Shown here: piece by piece, positions 37,690 through 47,015 of the stretch | Numbering within the stretch: the first letter of the stretch is position 1 | Layout: the number at the start of each line of letters is the position of its first letter | Origin: Thermosynechococcus sp. | Lineage (GTDB): Bacteria; Cyanobacteriota; Cyanobacteriia; Thermosynechococcales; Thermosynechococcaceae | DNA: 64,000 nt | Assembly: GCF_025999095.1 (NCBI RefSeq) | Contig: NZ_AP024678.1 | Coordinates: 1,147,527-1,211,526, forward strand | Direction of reading: 5' to 3' | The notes under the pieces: model-generated | What the model saw: the letters and a program-made list of their open reading frames with translations, nothing else | What the model was told of the DNA's origin: nothing | Databases searched by the model: none | Made by a program: the position numbers and the translations under genes

Positions 37690-38199
37690 GTGGCCGATCG
37701 CCGTCGTCAACAAAAGAAAAAGCAACAAATGACCTATAGTTGGCCGTTGGCAGGCACCTATCAGGCCCTCAGCTCTGCATCGGTGGATTTGATCTGGCGC
37801 AAAGTGGTGAATTTGGCTGATGTGTCGTGGCATCCCTTGATTTTGCGCACCAATGTGCCCTACGGACTTGTACCGAAGCCGGGGTTTATTTTCCAAGCAA
37901 TGACCCGTTGGATTCCTTGGCCGATTCAGATTTTTGTCGAACGGGTATCACCAGGGAAACTGTTGAGTATTCGCATTTTGGTTTTGCCGGGAGTAGAGGA
38001 ACGGGTGACCTATCGTTTAGAATCGACGGTCTGTGGCAGTCAGATTTCCTGCTCAGTGATGCTGCGGGGCTGGCTGGCTCCCCTGATTTGGTCCCTGATT
38101 CGCGACTATGCGGCAGTGTTGGCCGCCCGTTTGGCGATCGCCGCTGAGAAGGAACCCCCCTCTGCCAAGCCCCCCATTGATCCCTGTTTAGATTTTTAG
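37690..38199 (+). CDS. SRPBCC-like conserved protein
   Basis: 169 residues from GTG 37690; ATG 37729 ([10 protein letters not shown]) gives 156. Strands and helices alternate as in the Bet v1/SRPBCC ligand-binding fold: [18 protein letters not shown]-like ([18 protein letters not shown]), [40 protein letters not shown]. It ends with a long amphipathic helix ([20 protein letters not shown]). Ligand unknown. argB follows after 19 bases in the same direction. Confidence 0.65.
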   Translation: MADRRRQQKKKQQMTYSWPLAGTYQALSSASVDLIWRKVVNLADVSWHPLILRTNVPYGLVPKPGFIFQAMTRWIPWPIQIFVERVSPGKLLSIRILVLPGVEERVTYRLESTVCGSQISCSVMLRGWLAPLIWSLIRDYAAVLAARLAIAAEKEPPSAKPPIDPCLDF

Positions 38200-38218
38200 A
38201 CTGACGAGAGAGAATTCT

Positions 38219-39106
38219 ATGCTCAGCGCTAGCGATCGCGTTCGTGTTCTCAGTGAAGCCCTTCCCTACCTCCAAGCCTTTGCTGGGCGCACCTTTGTCG
38301 TCAAATACGGCGGCGCCGCCATGAAGGAAGAGCAGCTCAAAGATTCCGTGATTCGCGATATTGTCTTTCTCTCCTATGTGGGGATTCGCCCGGTGGTGGT
38401 CCATGGGGGTGGCCCAGAGATCAATACTTGGCTGGCCAAGCTCAACATTGAACCGCAATTCAAAAATGGGCTGCGCGTCACCGATGCCGCGACGATGGAT
38501 GTGGTGGAGATGGTCTTGGTGGGCCGCGTCAACAAAGAAATTGTCACCCTGATCAATCAGGCGGGCGGGCAAGCGGTGGGGCTGTGTGGCAAAGATGGCA
38601 ATCTTATTCGTGCCCGCGCCCAAGGGGAAGAGAGCATTGGCTTTGTGGGGGAAGTGCAGGGGGTGGATACCCGTGTGATTACAGCGCTGGTGGAGAAAGG
38701 ATATATTCCTGTCATCTCCAGTGTGGCTGCCGATGATACTGGCCAAGCCTACAACATCAATGCCGATACGGTTGCTGGCGAGATTGCAGCGGCCTTGGGG
38801 GCCGAGAAGCTGATTTTACTGACGGACACCGCCGGTATTTTACGGGATTATCGCGACCCCAGTACCCTTATTTATCGCCTGGATATTGCCGAAGCGCGGC
38901 AACTGATTAAAGAGGGGGTTGTCTCGGGGGGCATGATTCCTAAAGTCACCTGCTGTGTGCGATCGCTCGCTCAAGGCGTGAAAGCAGCACACATTATTGA
39001 TGGCCGAGTGCCCCACGCCCTGTTGCTGGAAATTTTTACCGATTCGGGGATTGGCTCGATGCTAGTGGGTTCCCATGCAGCCTATGATAGCGCCTTCAGT
39101 GGTTGA
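38219..39106 (+). CDS. argB: Acetylglutamate kinase
   Basis: A 295-residue amino-acid kinase performing the second step of arginine synthesis, phosphorylating N-acetylglutamate. [12 protein letters not shown] (nucleotide-binding Lys), [16 protein letters not shown] (substrate loop) and ITDTAGIL-like [12 protein letters not shown] are present. Its length and the N-terminal helix ([19 protein letters not shown]) mark the arginine-inhibited hexameric form, which cyanobacteria relieve by binding PII. A probable terminator lies 22 bases downstream. Confidence 0.97.
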   Translation: MLSASDRVRVLSEALPYLQAFAGRTFVVKYGGAAMKEEQLKDSVIRDIVFLSYVGIRPVVVHGGGPEINTWLAKLNIEPQFKNGLRVTDAATMDVVEMVLVGRVNKEIVTLINQAGGQAVGLCGKDGNLIRARAQGEESIGFVGEVQGVDTRVITALVEKGYIPVISSVAADDTGQAYNINADTVAGEIAAALGAEKLILLTDTAGILRDYRDPSTLIYRLDIAEARQLIKEGVVSGGMIPKVTCCVRSLAQGVKAAHIIDGRVPHALLLEIFTDSGIGSMLVGSHAAYDSAFSG

Positions 39107-39127
39107 AACTTTTTGCATGAAAAAGGG

Positions 39128-39154
39128 CGTCCTCAGGTATAACGAGGATGTTTT
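39128..39154 (+). terminator. Probable terminator after argB
   Basis: Inverted repeat CGTCCTC / GAGGATG (39128-39134 with 39144-39150) followed by TTTT. Confidence 0.6.
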
Positions 39155-39174
39155 AGTGTAAGCGCCTATTACTC

Positions 39175-39513
39175 ATGAAAGTATTCTCTTTAATTTTAAT
39201 GAGTAGCGGCTTAGCCCCTAGCCTGACACTGCTGGCTCGCGCCATTCCCCAACCCTACCCCCAAGTGGCTGTGAATAGTTTTATGGATACCTGCATTGAG
39301 CGTGGCCGGCGATCGGTTCCCTTTGTACCCCGTTCAGTGATGAGTAACATTTGTCAGTGCTCCATCAGCTATATTCAGGAGCGGGTCAGCTACGCCGATT
39401 TTCAAGCCCTTGATCCCAATGGTGGCCAACCCCAATCCCGTCGCCAGCAGCAGGCGCAGCGTGTTTTAGATGAGAGTGTCAACTATTGTGTGCGGCGGCA
39501 ATTTGGCGGCTAG
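39175..39513 (+). CDS. Small secreted cysteine-containing protein
   Basis: 112 residues. A signal peptide (VFSLILMSSGLAPSLTLLARA) is followed by a helical mature domain with four cysteines: MDTCIERGRRS, SNICQCSISYIQERVSYADF and NYCVRRQFGG. Two disulfides are plausible. It resembles short cyanobacterial periplasmic proteins of unknown function. Between argB and the processing protease, same strand, with its own likely promoter after the argB terminator. Confidence 0.7.
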   Translation: MKVFSLILMSSGLAPSLTLLARAIPQPYPQVAVNSFMDTCIERGRRSVPFVPRSVMSNICQCSISYIQERVSYADFQALDPNGGQPQSRRQQQAQRVLDESVNYCVRRQFGG

Positions 39514-39637
39514 GCACTTTTTGACAGGAAGTAACGTCCTTGAAATTCAGCTTGAGCTTGCGATCGCCCACAGCCAAGGCCAGCCTTTGTGCTAGATTGG
39601 GCGTAGGCTAAAGGGTTGAAAATTTAGGACGAATCAT

Positions 39638-40939
39638 ATGGGAATCACACACCGCACGCTCGTTGTCAGTACGACAGTGGTCATGACGGCATTGGTTGCT
39701 GTCACGGGTGCGGGTCTTCACTTGTCCCGTAGCCTAGCGGGTTTTCGCCAAAGTCCGAAGGAACTGGTGGATGAAGTGTGGCAAGTCATTGACCGTGAAT
39801 ACGTTGATGCCACCTTCAATGGCAATGATTGGCGTGCGGTGCGGCGGGAATTTCTCTCCCGCAACTATACCAAACCCGAAGAGGCCTACAAAGCGGCGCG
39901 GGAAATGCTAGAAAAGCTCAATGATCCCTATACTCGCTTTATGGATCCCGAGCAATTTCGATCCATGCAAATTGAAACCTCTGGTGAACTCACGGGGGTA
40001 GGTATCACAATTACACAGGACGAAAAGACAAAAGAGATCACGGTTGTTTCTCCCATTGAAGGGAGTCCAGCTGCTGAGATGGGCTTAATGGCTAAGGATG
40101 TGATCCTAAAAATTGACGGCAAATCTACCAAGGGCATGGATCTCAACCAAGCAGTCGGCATGATCCGTGGACCTGTGAATACAAAAGTGCGCCTGACGAT
40201 CCGGCGGGGCGATCAAATCCTGAACTATGAGATTACTCGTGCCCGTATTGAAATTCATCCTGTGCGCTACAGCCTGCGCCAAACTCCCCAAGGACGGGTG
40301 GGCTATATTCGCCTTGTCACCTTTAGCTCCAATGCAGCAGCGGAAATGCGCACAGCCATCCGTGAGTTAGAAAAGCAAGGTATTGAAGGCTATGTTCTAG
40401 ATTTACGCTCCAATCCGGGCGGTCTCCTCTTTGCCAGTGCTGAAATTGCCCGCATGTTTCTCAAGCAGGGGGATATTGTCTCTACGGTCAATCGCCAAGG
40501 GGAAGCAGAACGCTTACGCGCTGGTCGCGGCTTCCTGACCGATAAGCCCCTGGTGGTACTCATTGATGGCGGGTCTGCCAGTGCCAGTGAAATCCTCGCG
40601 GGTGCCCTACAGGACAATGGCCGTGCCGTATTGGTGGGAACGCGCACCTTTGGTAAGGGCTTGGTGCAGTCGGTCCAGCCGGTGGGAGAAGGGGCAGGGA
40701 TTGCGGTGACGATCGCTAAATACTTTACCCCCAGTGGCCGTGATATTAACAAGAAGGGCATTGAACCCGATGTTGAAGTTACGCTCACGGCGCAGCAGCG
40801 GGAGCAACTCACGCGCGATGACATTGCCACTGATCGCGATCCCCAATTTATGCGGGCGCTAGCGGTTCTCAATGAACGCATCCTAGCGGAGCGGCGCAAT
40901 ACTCAATCGGCACTCCCTGCTCAGCCCGCCAATCCTTAG
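39638..40939 (+). CDS. C-terminal processing peptidase (S41, CtpB/CtpC-type)
   Basis: 433 residues: membrane anchor or signal (LVVSTTVVMTALVAVTGAGL), a helical N-terminal part, then a PDZ domain (LTGVGITITQDEKTKEITVV, SPIEGSPAAEMGL). The S41 catalytic domain has Ser in IDGGSASASEILAGAL and Lys in GTRTFGKGLVQSV. CtpA-type paralogues mature the D1 protein of photosystem II; this paralogue may cut other periplasmic or lumenal proteins. Which paralogue it is cannot be settled without alignment. Confidence 0.9.
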   Translation: MGITHRTLVVSTTVVMTALVAVTGAGLHLSRSLAGFRQSPKELVDEVWQVIDREYVDATFNGNDWRAVRREFLSRNYTKPEEAYKAAREMLEKLNDPYTRFMDPEQFRSMQIETSGELTGVGITITQDEKTKEITVVSPIEGSPAAEMGLMAKDVILKIDGKSTKGMDLNQAVGMIRGPVNTKVRLTIRRGDQILNYEITRARIEIHPVRYSLRQTPQGRVGYIRLVTFSSNAAAEMRTAIRELEKQGIEGYVLDLRSNPGGLLFASAEIARMFLKQGDIVSTVNRQGEAERLRAGRGFLTDKPLVVLIDGGSASASEILAGALQDNGRAVLVGTRTFGKGLVQSVQPVGEGAGIAVTIAKYFTPSGRDINKKGIEPDVEVTLTAQQREQLTRDDIATDRDPQFMRALAVLNERILAERRNTQSALPAQPANP

Positions 40940-40948
40940 AGTGCGGTG

Positions 40949-41845
40949 ATGACTGTGGCCGACCGTCGCCGACAAGCCCAGCAGGTATTGTTCTTGGCGC
41001 TAGGGGTAAATGTCGCCCTGACCGTCATCAAGGCTGTTGTTGGGGTTCTCAGTCAGTCCTTGAGTTTACAAGCCGATGCTCTACACAGTCTGACCGATGC
41101 CGGTAGCAGTATCTTGGGCTTAGTGGCTATGCAGTGGGCGAATCCCCACCCTGATCGCGATCATCCCTACGGTCACCAAAAGTTTGAAGCCCTCGGTGCA
41201 GTGGGGATTGCTGCCTTTTTGGGCATGGTCTGCTTTGAGATTTTGCAAAGTGCCGTTGAACGCCTTTTACATCAAACCCATACTGTAACAATTACAGGGG
41301 CAGAACTCTGGATTGTGATCTTGGTTCTCGGCATCAATATTGGCCTCACCCTCTATGAGCACCATATGGGGCATCGGCTTAAAAATTCTGTTTTAATTGC
41401 CGACGCCAAGCATACCCTGAGCGATGTGTGGACAACCGTCATTGTGCTTTTAGGGCTGATTGGCGTCTGGACCTTCAACTGGGATTGGTTGGATGTGGTG
41501 CTGGCATTTCCAGTGGCCGCTCTTGTGTTTTGGAGTGCGTGGGAAGTTCTCAAAGGTAATATTCCTTGGCTGGTGGATGCGGTGGCGATCGCTCCCGAAG
41601 CCATCCATGAGCTAGTGATGACCGTGCCCGGTGTAGTTAATTGCCACGACATTAGCTCACGGGGGATGGTGGGGCGGCAAGTATTTATTGAGATGCACTT
41701 AATCGTGGAGGCGGAAGATATTCCCACGGCCCATGACATTACTGAGCAAATTGAAGCCCTACTGCAGGAGCGCTACGGACCGGCTCGCATCGTCATCCAC
41801 ATTGAACCCCCAGACTACCAATCGAGTCAGATCAGCGTTTCCTAA
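40949..41845 (+). CDS. Cation diffusion facilitator (CDF) transporter
   Basis: About 298 residues, ATG 40949 (GTG 40946 possible). Six membrane helices, with paired HxxxD metal-site motifs in LQADALHSLTDAGSSI and LIADAKHTLSDVWTTV. A C-terminal cytoplasmic ferredoxin-like domain carries GRQVFIEMHLIVEAED and YGPARIVIHIEPP. CDF proteins export Zn2+, Mn2+, Fe2+ or Co2+ in exchange for protons; the metal is not evident. It starts ten bases after the protease gene. Confidence 0.92.
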   Translation: MTVADRRRQAQQVLFLALGVNVALTVIKAVVGVLSQSLSLQADALHSLTDAGSSILGLVAMQWANPHPDRDHPYGHQKFEALGAVGIAAFLGMVCFEILQSAVERLLHQTHTVTITGAELWIVILVLGINIGLTLYEHHMGHRLKNSVLIADAKHTLSDVWTTVIVLLGLIGVWTFNWDWLDVVLAFPVAALVFWSAWEVLKGNIPWLVDAVAIAPEAIHELVMTVPGVVNCHDISSRGMVGRQVFIEMHLIVEAEDIPTAHDITEQIEALLQERYGPARIVIHIEPPDYQSSQISVS

Positions 41846-41892
41846 GAATTTTATTAGTTAGAATCTGTAGAATTTTATTAGTTAGAATCTGT
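41845..41892. repeat. 24-bp perfect tandem duplication
   Basis: A 24-base unit beginning AGAATTTTATTAG and ending GAATCTGT occurs twice with no gap. The first copy starts on the last base of the CDF stop codon. Confidence 0.95.
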
Positions 41893-41926
41893 TTGCAGCC
41901 AGGATCACTAGGGAGGGCTATTGCAG

Positions 41927-43063
41927 ATGTACGATTGCATTGTTGTTGGTTCAGGGCCTGCAGGGGGTGCGGCTGCCTATCACTTGGCAAAGCGGGGGCG
42001 ACGGGTTTTGGTGCTGGAAAAGGAGGCGCTGCCGCGCTATAAGCCCTGTGGGGGTGGTGTGTCACCCCAAGTGCAATCCTGGTTTGACTTTGACTTTAGT
42101 CCGGCCATCTCTTTGAAAGTGACGCAAATGGTCTGTACATGGCAGGGGGAAGAGCCTCAACTTCTGGAGTTTTCACCAGAGCAGCCAATGTGGATGGTGC
42201 GCCGGGATGTTTTTGACTACTTCTTAATTCAACAGGCCCAGCGACAGGGAGCAGAGTTGCGCCCTCAAACCCCCGTAACGGGTCTGACATGGGGGGGCGA
42301 TCGCTGGCGGGTACACACTCCCGCAGGGGATTTTACAGCTCAGTACCTGATTGGCTGTGACGGTGCCAAAGGCTCGATGGCCAAGTGGCTCGGATTTAGG
42401 AATCGTCAGCAGCGGGTGGGAGCAGCGATTGAGATTGAAGCAGCGATGCCTGATCATTCCCTCACGGCAGCCCACTTTGACTTTGGTCGCCTCCACAATG
42501 GCTATATTTGGAACTTTCCCAAACGCGATGGCTACTCTATTGGGGTAGGCACAGTGGCCTTGGGGCGTAAGCAAAACCTGCGGGCGATCGGGGCAGAGTA
42601 TGCTGAAACCTTTGGAGTTGATTTCAATCAAGTCAAGGTCTATGGCCACCCTCTCTACTGTTGGCAGCAGCACCAACGCCTGCATACCCAAAATGCTCTC
42701 CTGGCTGGCGAAGCTGCCTGTGTTGTTGATCCATTTACTGCCGAGGGCATTCGCCCCTCTCTGTTGACTGGGATGTTGGCTGCCCACGCCATCGATCGCG
42801 CCCTCAGTGGCGATCCAGAAGCCCTTGCCAATTACTCGCAGCAAGTACAGCAGGAATGGGGCGCCGATATGATCTGGGCAAAGCGGCTCTCCACCCTTTT
42901 TTATCGGATGCCCCACACTGCCTATGACCTCGCCGTCAAGCGTTTAAGTGCTCGACAGCGGATGGGGCAAATTTTCTGTGGCCAATTACGCTACCGCGAT
43001 GTGGCAGCCAATGGCCTGAAATTGTTGACATCGAGCTTTAGGCTGCCTGGGGTTCGACGCTAA
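41927..43063 (+). CDS. Geranylgeranyl-reductase-family flavoprotein
   Basis: About 378 residues, with start MYDCIVVGSGPAGGAAAYHL at 41927. That block is the FAD dinucleotide motif, followed by LEKEALPRYKPCGGGVSP (the conserved PCGGG loop). GCDGAKGSMAKWL and LLAGEAACVVDPFTAEGIRP complete the pattern. It is shorter than chlorophyll-specific ChlP and begins differently, so it is a paralogue that may reduce isoprenoid or other double bonds. Substrate unknown. The isopentenyl-diphosphate isomerase gene follows, hinting at an isoprenoid link. Confidence 0.88.
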   Translation: MYDCIVVGSGPAGGAAAYHLAKRGRRVLVLEKEALPRYKPCGGGVSPQVQSWFDFDFSPAISLKVTQMVCTWQGEEPQLLEFSPEQPMWMVRRDVFDYFLIQQAQRQGAELRPQTPVTGLTWGGDRWRVHTPAGDFTAQYLIGCDGAKGSMAKWLGFRNRQQRVGAAIEIEAAMPDHSLTAAHFDFGRLHNGYIWNFPKRDGYSIGVGTVALGRKQNLRAIGAEYAETFGVDFNQVKVYGHPLYCWQQHQRLHTQNALLAGEAACVVDPFTAEGIRPSLLTGMLAAHAIDRALSGDPEALANYSQQVQQEWGADMIWAKRLSTLFYRMPHTAYDLAVKRLSARQRMGQIFCGQLRYRDVAANGLKLLTSSFRLPGVRR

Positions 43064-43133
43064 TGTTGGTCAGGCATGTTGGTCATGTAGGTGAGTAGCT
43101 GCTCAAAAAGCCTTGGAGACGTTGCCCCCTATA

Positions 43134-44195
43134 ATGTTGGTGCAGCCCAACTTAGGAACATTACTGGTGAACAGTCCCATTGAGCAGCGCAAGGCCGAGC
43201 ACCTCAAGCTTTGTATTCAAAGTGATGTCAATCATCAAGAAGTCACGACCGGTTTCGAGAAGTATCGCTTTCGCCATTGTGCCCTGCCCGAACTGGACTT
43301 TGCCGAGATTGATCTGAGGGTTGAGTTTCTTGGCTGGCGGCTGGCAGCACCCCTGCTGATTTCCTCCATGACCGGTGGCACACCCCAAGCCGGAGAAATC
43401 AATCGCCGTTTAGCACGGGTGGCGCAGCAAAAGGAAATTGTCATGGGTGTAGGATCCCAACGGGTGCTGCTGGAGCATCCGGAGGTGGCAACCACGTTTG
43501 CGATTCGCAGGGAGGCACCCACCATTCCTCTGTTGGCTAATCTTGGCGCAGTGCAGTTGAACTATGGCTGTGGCGTTAGTGAATGCCAAAAAATTATTGA
43601 CCTCTTAGAAGCGAATGCCCTGATTTTGCACTTGAATCCGCTGCAAGAGGCCGTGCAAACCGGGGGCGATCGCAACTTTAAGGGATTGTTAACGAAAATT
43701 GGCGTCCTTTGTCGTTCCCTACCTGTGCCCGTGATTGTCAAGGAAGTCGGCAATGGTATCAGTGCTGATGTAGCCAAGCAATTGGTGGATGTGGGTGTAG
43801 CGGCCATTGATGTGGCGGGGGCAGGGGGAACCTCTTGGGCAAAAGTGGAAGCAGCGCGTGCCCAAGATGCCCGTCAACAGTTCCTCGGAGACACCTTTGC
43901 TGAATGGGGTATTCCTACAGCTCGCTGCCTTGAGCAAATTCACACTGCCCTACCAGATACGCCCCTGATTGCCTCCGGTGGACTGAAAAATGGCATTGAT
44001 GTAGCCAAAGCCTTGGCCCTTGGTGCAGGTCTTGCCGGTTTAGCTCGCCCCCTTTTGCAGGCAGCCCATGAATCAGAGGAAGCACTGGCTCAACGCATTG
44101 ACTTTATCCTTGAGGAATTGAAAACCGTGCTATTTTGCACCGGCAGTGCCACCCCCCAAGCTCTCTATCAGCGCCGCTGTCTCGAAAGGATCTAG
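43134..44195 (+). CDS. fni: Type 2 isopentenyl-diphosphate isomerase
   Basis: About 353 residues from ATG 43134; GTG 43167 ([15 protein letters not shown]) matches other family starts and has AGGAA seven bases upstream, so it may be the true one. FMN enzyme interconverting IPP and DMAPP. Visible motifs are [57 protein letters not shown] and [16 protein letters not shown]. Its end overlaps the convergent DUF2232 gene by four bases. Confidence 0.94.
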   Translation: MLVQPNLGTLLVNSPIEQRKAEHLKLCIQSDVNHQEVTTGFEKYRFRHCALPELDFAEIDLRVEFLGWRLAAPLLISSMTGGTPQAGEINRRLARVAQQKEIVMGVGSQRVLLEHPEVATTFAIRREAPTIPLLANLGAVQLNYGCGVSECQKIIDLLEANALILHLNPLQEAVQTGGDRNFKGLLTKIGVLCRSLPVPVIVKEVGNGISADVAKQLVDVGVAAIDVAGAGGTSWAKVEAARAQDARQQFLGDTFAEWGIPTARCLEQIHTALPDTPLIASGGLKNGIDVAKALALGAGLAGLARPLLQAAHESEEALAQRIDFILEELKTVLFCTGSATPQALYQRRCLERI

Positions 44196-44902
44196 CGAGG
44201 CTCTTCAAGGATCGTGCGCAGCCACGGCGGTGGATCCGGAATGGGATTGCCCAATCGCTCCAACAGTGTCCATGCCAAAATGTGCACGACTAGGGCATAA
44301 ACCGTGGACTGGAAAAAGACCAGCAGTAGTGCCACGACTTGGATCAAGGTCACCGTTGGCTCCAGCAGCAAATTTAGATTGACCAGTACCCAATCAATAA
44401 AATTCGTGACCTGCTGATTGAAGTAAATCCAGAGGTTTTCCCCCAGGAGAATGGACACAAGACTAATCTGAAAGAAAAATCCTGCCGTGCCAATCACTGC
44501 CCCACTGAGGATGGAGCGTCCCCAGCCCGCTTTTTTTGCCCAGCAGCCGCCAAAAATGACCCCCATAATGCCGTGGGGCAAGAGAAATTGCAGACTGCGG
44601 GGTGGCCCCATCAAAACGGAAAGGAGCAACGCACTCACAATGGCCGCCATCCACGCGGCGCGGCGATTCCAGCGTAAGTAAACCAACGCAATGGGAATCG
44701 GAAAAAACAGGCGCAGGACTGGGCCAACCGGTAAATAAAAGTTAACCACCCAGAGCAGGGCAGCGGTACTGGCCAGGAAGGCCGTTTCCGTAATGACGAG
44801 GGTACGCTGAATTTGCGATCGCCCCACGCTTTGGCTCTTCTCAGGGGGCACAAGGGCTTCGATGTCGGGAAAATCATCCTCTAGGGAATCCGTCGGGTTC
44901 AT
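44192..44902 (-). CDS. DUF2232 membrane protein
   Basis: 236 residues. An acidic soluble start ([20 protein letters not shown]) is followed by about six membrane helices. Blocks [20 protein letters not shown] and [20 protein letters not shown] fit the DUF2232 (YybS-like) family, some members of which resemble ECF substrate-binding components. Function unknown. It is divergent from egtC. Confidence 0.82.
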   Translation of the reverse strand: MNPTDSLEDDFPDIEALVPPEKSQSVGRSQIQRTLVITETAFLASTAALLWVVNFYLPVGPVLRLFFPIPIALVYLRWNRRAAWMAAIVSALLLSVLMGPPRSLQFLLPHGIMGVIFGGCWAKKAGWGRSILSGAVIGTAGFFFQISLVSILLGENLWIYFNQQVTNFIDWVLVNLNLLLEPTVTLIQVVALLLVFFQSTVYALVVHILAWTLLERLGNPIPDPPPWLRTILEEPR

Positions 44903-45037
44903 TGATTGCAGATAGCCTTTTTTCTCTACACTTTAGCAAGCTTTACTGCCGGCCCTCAAACTGGGTATCGCTCCCCGAAAAATCCTTTGCTGAAAGTTAG
45001 AATCTGGGTAGAGTTTTTATCAAATTTGTATGTTCCT

Positions 45038-45820
45038 ATGTGTCGTCTTTATGCCTATATGGGGCGCAAAACGTCCCTTGCCCATGCCCTAGTAGATGCT
45101 CCCCATTCCCTGTTGGTACAAAGTTATCAACCCCGCGAAATGACGGCCGGACTCTTGAATGCAGATGGCTTTGGGGTGGGCTGGTATGCTGCCCGCCAAG
45201 ATGTGCTCCCCTTTCTGTATCGGCAAACAATACCCATGTGGCATGACATCAACTTTACTGAGCATTTAAGCCGCTACATTGAATCTGCCTGTTTTTTGGC
45301 CAATGTCCGCAGTGCCACACCGGGGCAAGCGGTGCAGATGACGAATACCCAACCCTTTCGCTGGGGACGCTGGCTGGGGATGCACAATGGCTTTATCGAC
45401 AACTTTCGCCAAACCCTCTACCGCCCAATGCGCGATCGCCTGTCGGATATTTGTTACAACATTGTTGAAGGCTCGACGGATTCTGAACATCTCTTTGCCC
45501 TCTTTTGCAATGAATTGCTGTTGAATCCGCAATTGTCACCGGTGATGGTTCTGCGGCAAACACTGCAAATCGTTTTTTCCCTAGCGCAGGCAGCGTCTAC
45601 CCGTGTCAGTGCCGCCATAATTCTCACCGATGGTCTGTATATTCTCGCCAGCCGCTGCTCCCAGGGCACACCACCCCCCACCCTGTACTGGAGTCAGGAT
45701 GCCGAGAAAATTCAACTCACCTCAGAACCTGTAGATCCTCAAACGGAGTGGTATCCTTTACCAGAAAATAAATTGCTGTTGCTGAGTTTGCAGAGTGAAC
45801 CAGAAATTTACGCCTTCTGA
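45038..45820 (+). CDS. egtC: EgtC-type class II glutamine amidotransferase
   Basis: 260 residues, with start MCRLYAYMGR at 45038, required so that Cys2 becomes the N-terminal nucleophile. NADGFGVGWYAARQDVLPFL, FLANVRSATPGQAVQMTNTQ and GRWLGMHNGFIDNF are the Ntn-amidohydrolase motifs. In ergothioneine synthesis EgtC removes glutamate from gamma-glutamyl-hercynylcysteine sulfoxide. The following gene is egtB-like and overlaps by 26 bases, supporting a shared thiol-histidine pathway; no egtD or egtA is visible. Confidence 0.85.
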   Translation: MCRLYAYMGRKTSLAHALVDAPHSLLVQSYQPREMTAGLLNADGFGVGWYAARQDVLPFLYRQTIPMWHDINFTEHLSRYIESACFLANVRSATPGQAVQMTNTQPFRWGRWLGMHNGFIDNFRQTLYRPMRDRLSDICYNIVEGSTDSEHLFALFCNELLLNPQLSPVMVLRQTLQIVFSLAQAASTRVSAAIILTDGLYILASRCSQGTPPPTLYWSQDAEKIQLTSEPVDPQTEWYPLPENKLLLLSLQSEPEIYAF

Positions 45821-46934
45821 GACTTCGACCCACTGGCATCCCTTTGATCGGGAAGTTTTTTGGCAAGCCTTTCAAAACCAGCGGCAATTTACGCTCCAAT
45901 TAGTTGCCCAGTTGAGCGAGGTAATTCTTTGTGCTCAGCCCCATCCCCTCTATAGTCCCGTGGGCTGGCATTTGGGACACATTGGTTATACGGAGGCCTT
46001 TTGGCTATTACCTGAAGATTCCGGTTTCAGGGATCGCGATCGCTATTGGTATGCCGCCGATGGCCGACCTAAGGTGGAGCGGCAGCACTTGCCACCACGA
46101 CGCCTGAATTACTCGGCGTACCTCGCAGCGATTCGCCGCCGCACGGGCGATCGCCTCCACTGCCTGAGCGACACGCAATGGCAACAGGAAGCCCGTCTCT
46201 GGTGGTGGATTTTGCAGCATGAAGCCCAGCACAGTGAAACAATGCAAATGGTGCTGGCGATGCAGGGGATCTTTGCCACGTTACCCCCTAGCCTATCGCT
46301 GCCACCGGAATCGCCAGCGGATTCCCGCTGGTCGAGTTATGCCGTTGGCAGTGCAACGACCTCTTGGCCCTGGATAACGAGCAGCCGAGTCCAGTGGGTG
46401 GCGAAACTGCTCCCCTTTACGATTGATGCGGCACCGGTGACGTGGCGCGAATTTCTCGCCTTTGTTGAAGCGGGGGGTTATCAGCGGCGGGAATGGTGGT
46501 CCAGCAGCGGCTGGGAATGGCGCGCAGCAGAGGAAATTACCTCGCACCGTTTTACCCCATCCCCGAGAACTTGGATCTCCCCATGTGGGGACTCAGTTTC
46601 TACGAAGCAGAAGCCTACGGCCGCTTCCCAGGGCAAACGCCTCCCCAGTGAACGGGAATGGGAAATTGCTGCCCAGCAGGGCCTCTTGAATCGCGGCTAC
46701 GTGTGGGAGTGGACCCAAAGTCCCTTTGCCCCCTATCCCGGCTTCCAGAGCTATCCCTACCGTGGTTATTCTGCCCCCTACTTTGATGGCGAGCATTTTG
46801 TCCTCAAGGGGGGCAGCCACTGGACGCGCCCCATTCTCAAGCGGCCCTCATTTCGCAATTGGTATAGCCGCACCACCCGTGAAGTGTTTGCCGGAGCACG
46901 CTACGTTCACCAAGAAAATTTGATTTTTCAGTGA
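45795..46934 (+). CDS. egtB: EgtB-like nonheme-iron sulfoxide synthase with two compensating frameshifts
   Basis: 379 residues from GTG 45795. The N-terminal DinB-like domain has GWHLGHIGYTEAFWLL and the iron-site HEAQHSE (HX3HXE). The C-terminal FGE-sulfatase-like domain ends GGSHWTRP...FRNWYSRTTREVFAGARYVH. Between 46550 and 46629 the reading frame is off: residues about 254-278 (TPSPRTWISPCG...) are meaningless. The neighbouring frame gives YPIPENLDLPMWGLSFYEAE then AYGRF, the conserved family block. A lost T in the T-run at 46550-46553 and an extra C at 46627-46629 explain it. Function of this allele is therefore doubtful, or the sequence has errors. Confidence 0.82.
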   Translation: MNQKFTPSETSTHWHPFDREVFWQAFQNQRQFTLQLVAQLSEVILCAQPHPLYSPVGWHLGHIGYTEAFWLLPEDSGFRDRDRYWYAADGRPKVERQHLPPRRLNYSAYLAAIRRRTGDRLHCLSDTQWQQEARLWWWILQHEAQHSETMQMVLAMQGIFATLPPSLSLPPESPADSRWSSYAVGSATTSWPWITSSRVQWVAKLLPFTIDAAPVTWREFLAFVEAGGYQRREWWSSSGWEWRAAEEITSHRFTPSPRTWISPCGDSVSTKQKPTAASQGKRLPSEREWEIAAQQGLLNRGYVWEWTQSPFAPYPGFQSYPYRGYSAPYFDGEHFVLKGGSHWTRPILKRPSFRNWYSRTTREVFAGARYVHQENLIFQ

Positions 46935-47015
46935 AGAAAGTTTGAAAAGGGGGTCAAATGATCCGCGAGATACCCCGAACTTTCTACACTGGGGAAAATA
47001 GTCTGGAAGGTAGAG

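Noticed and set aside
43113-43136. TTGGAG ... TATAAT as a promoter for fni
   Set aside because: The two boxes are only 12 bases apart; TATAAT also overlaps one candidate ATG, so neither reading is firm.
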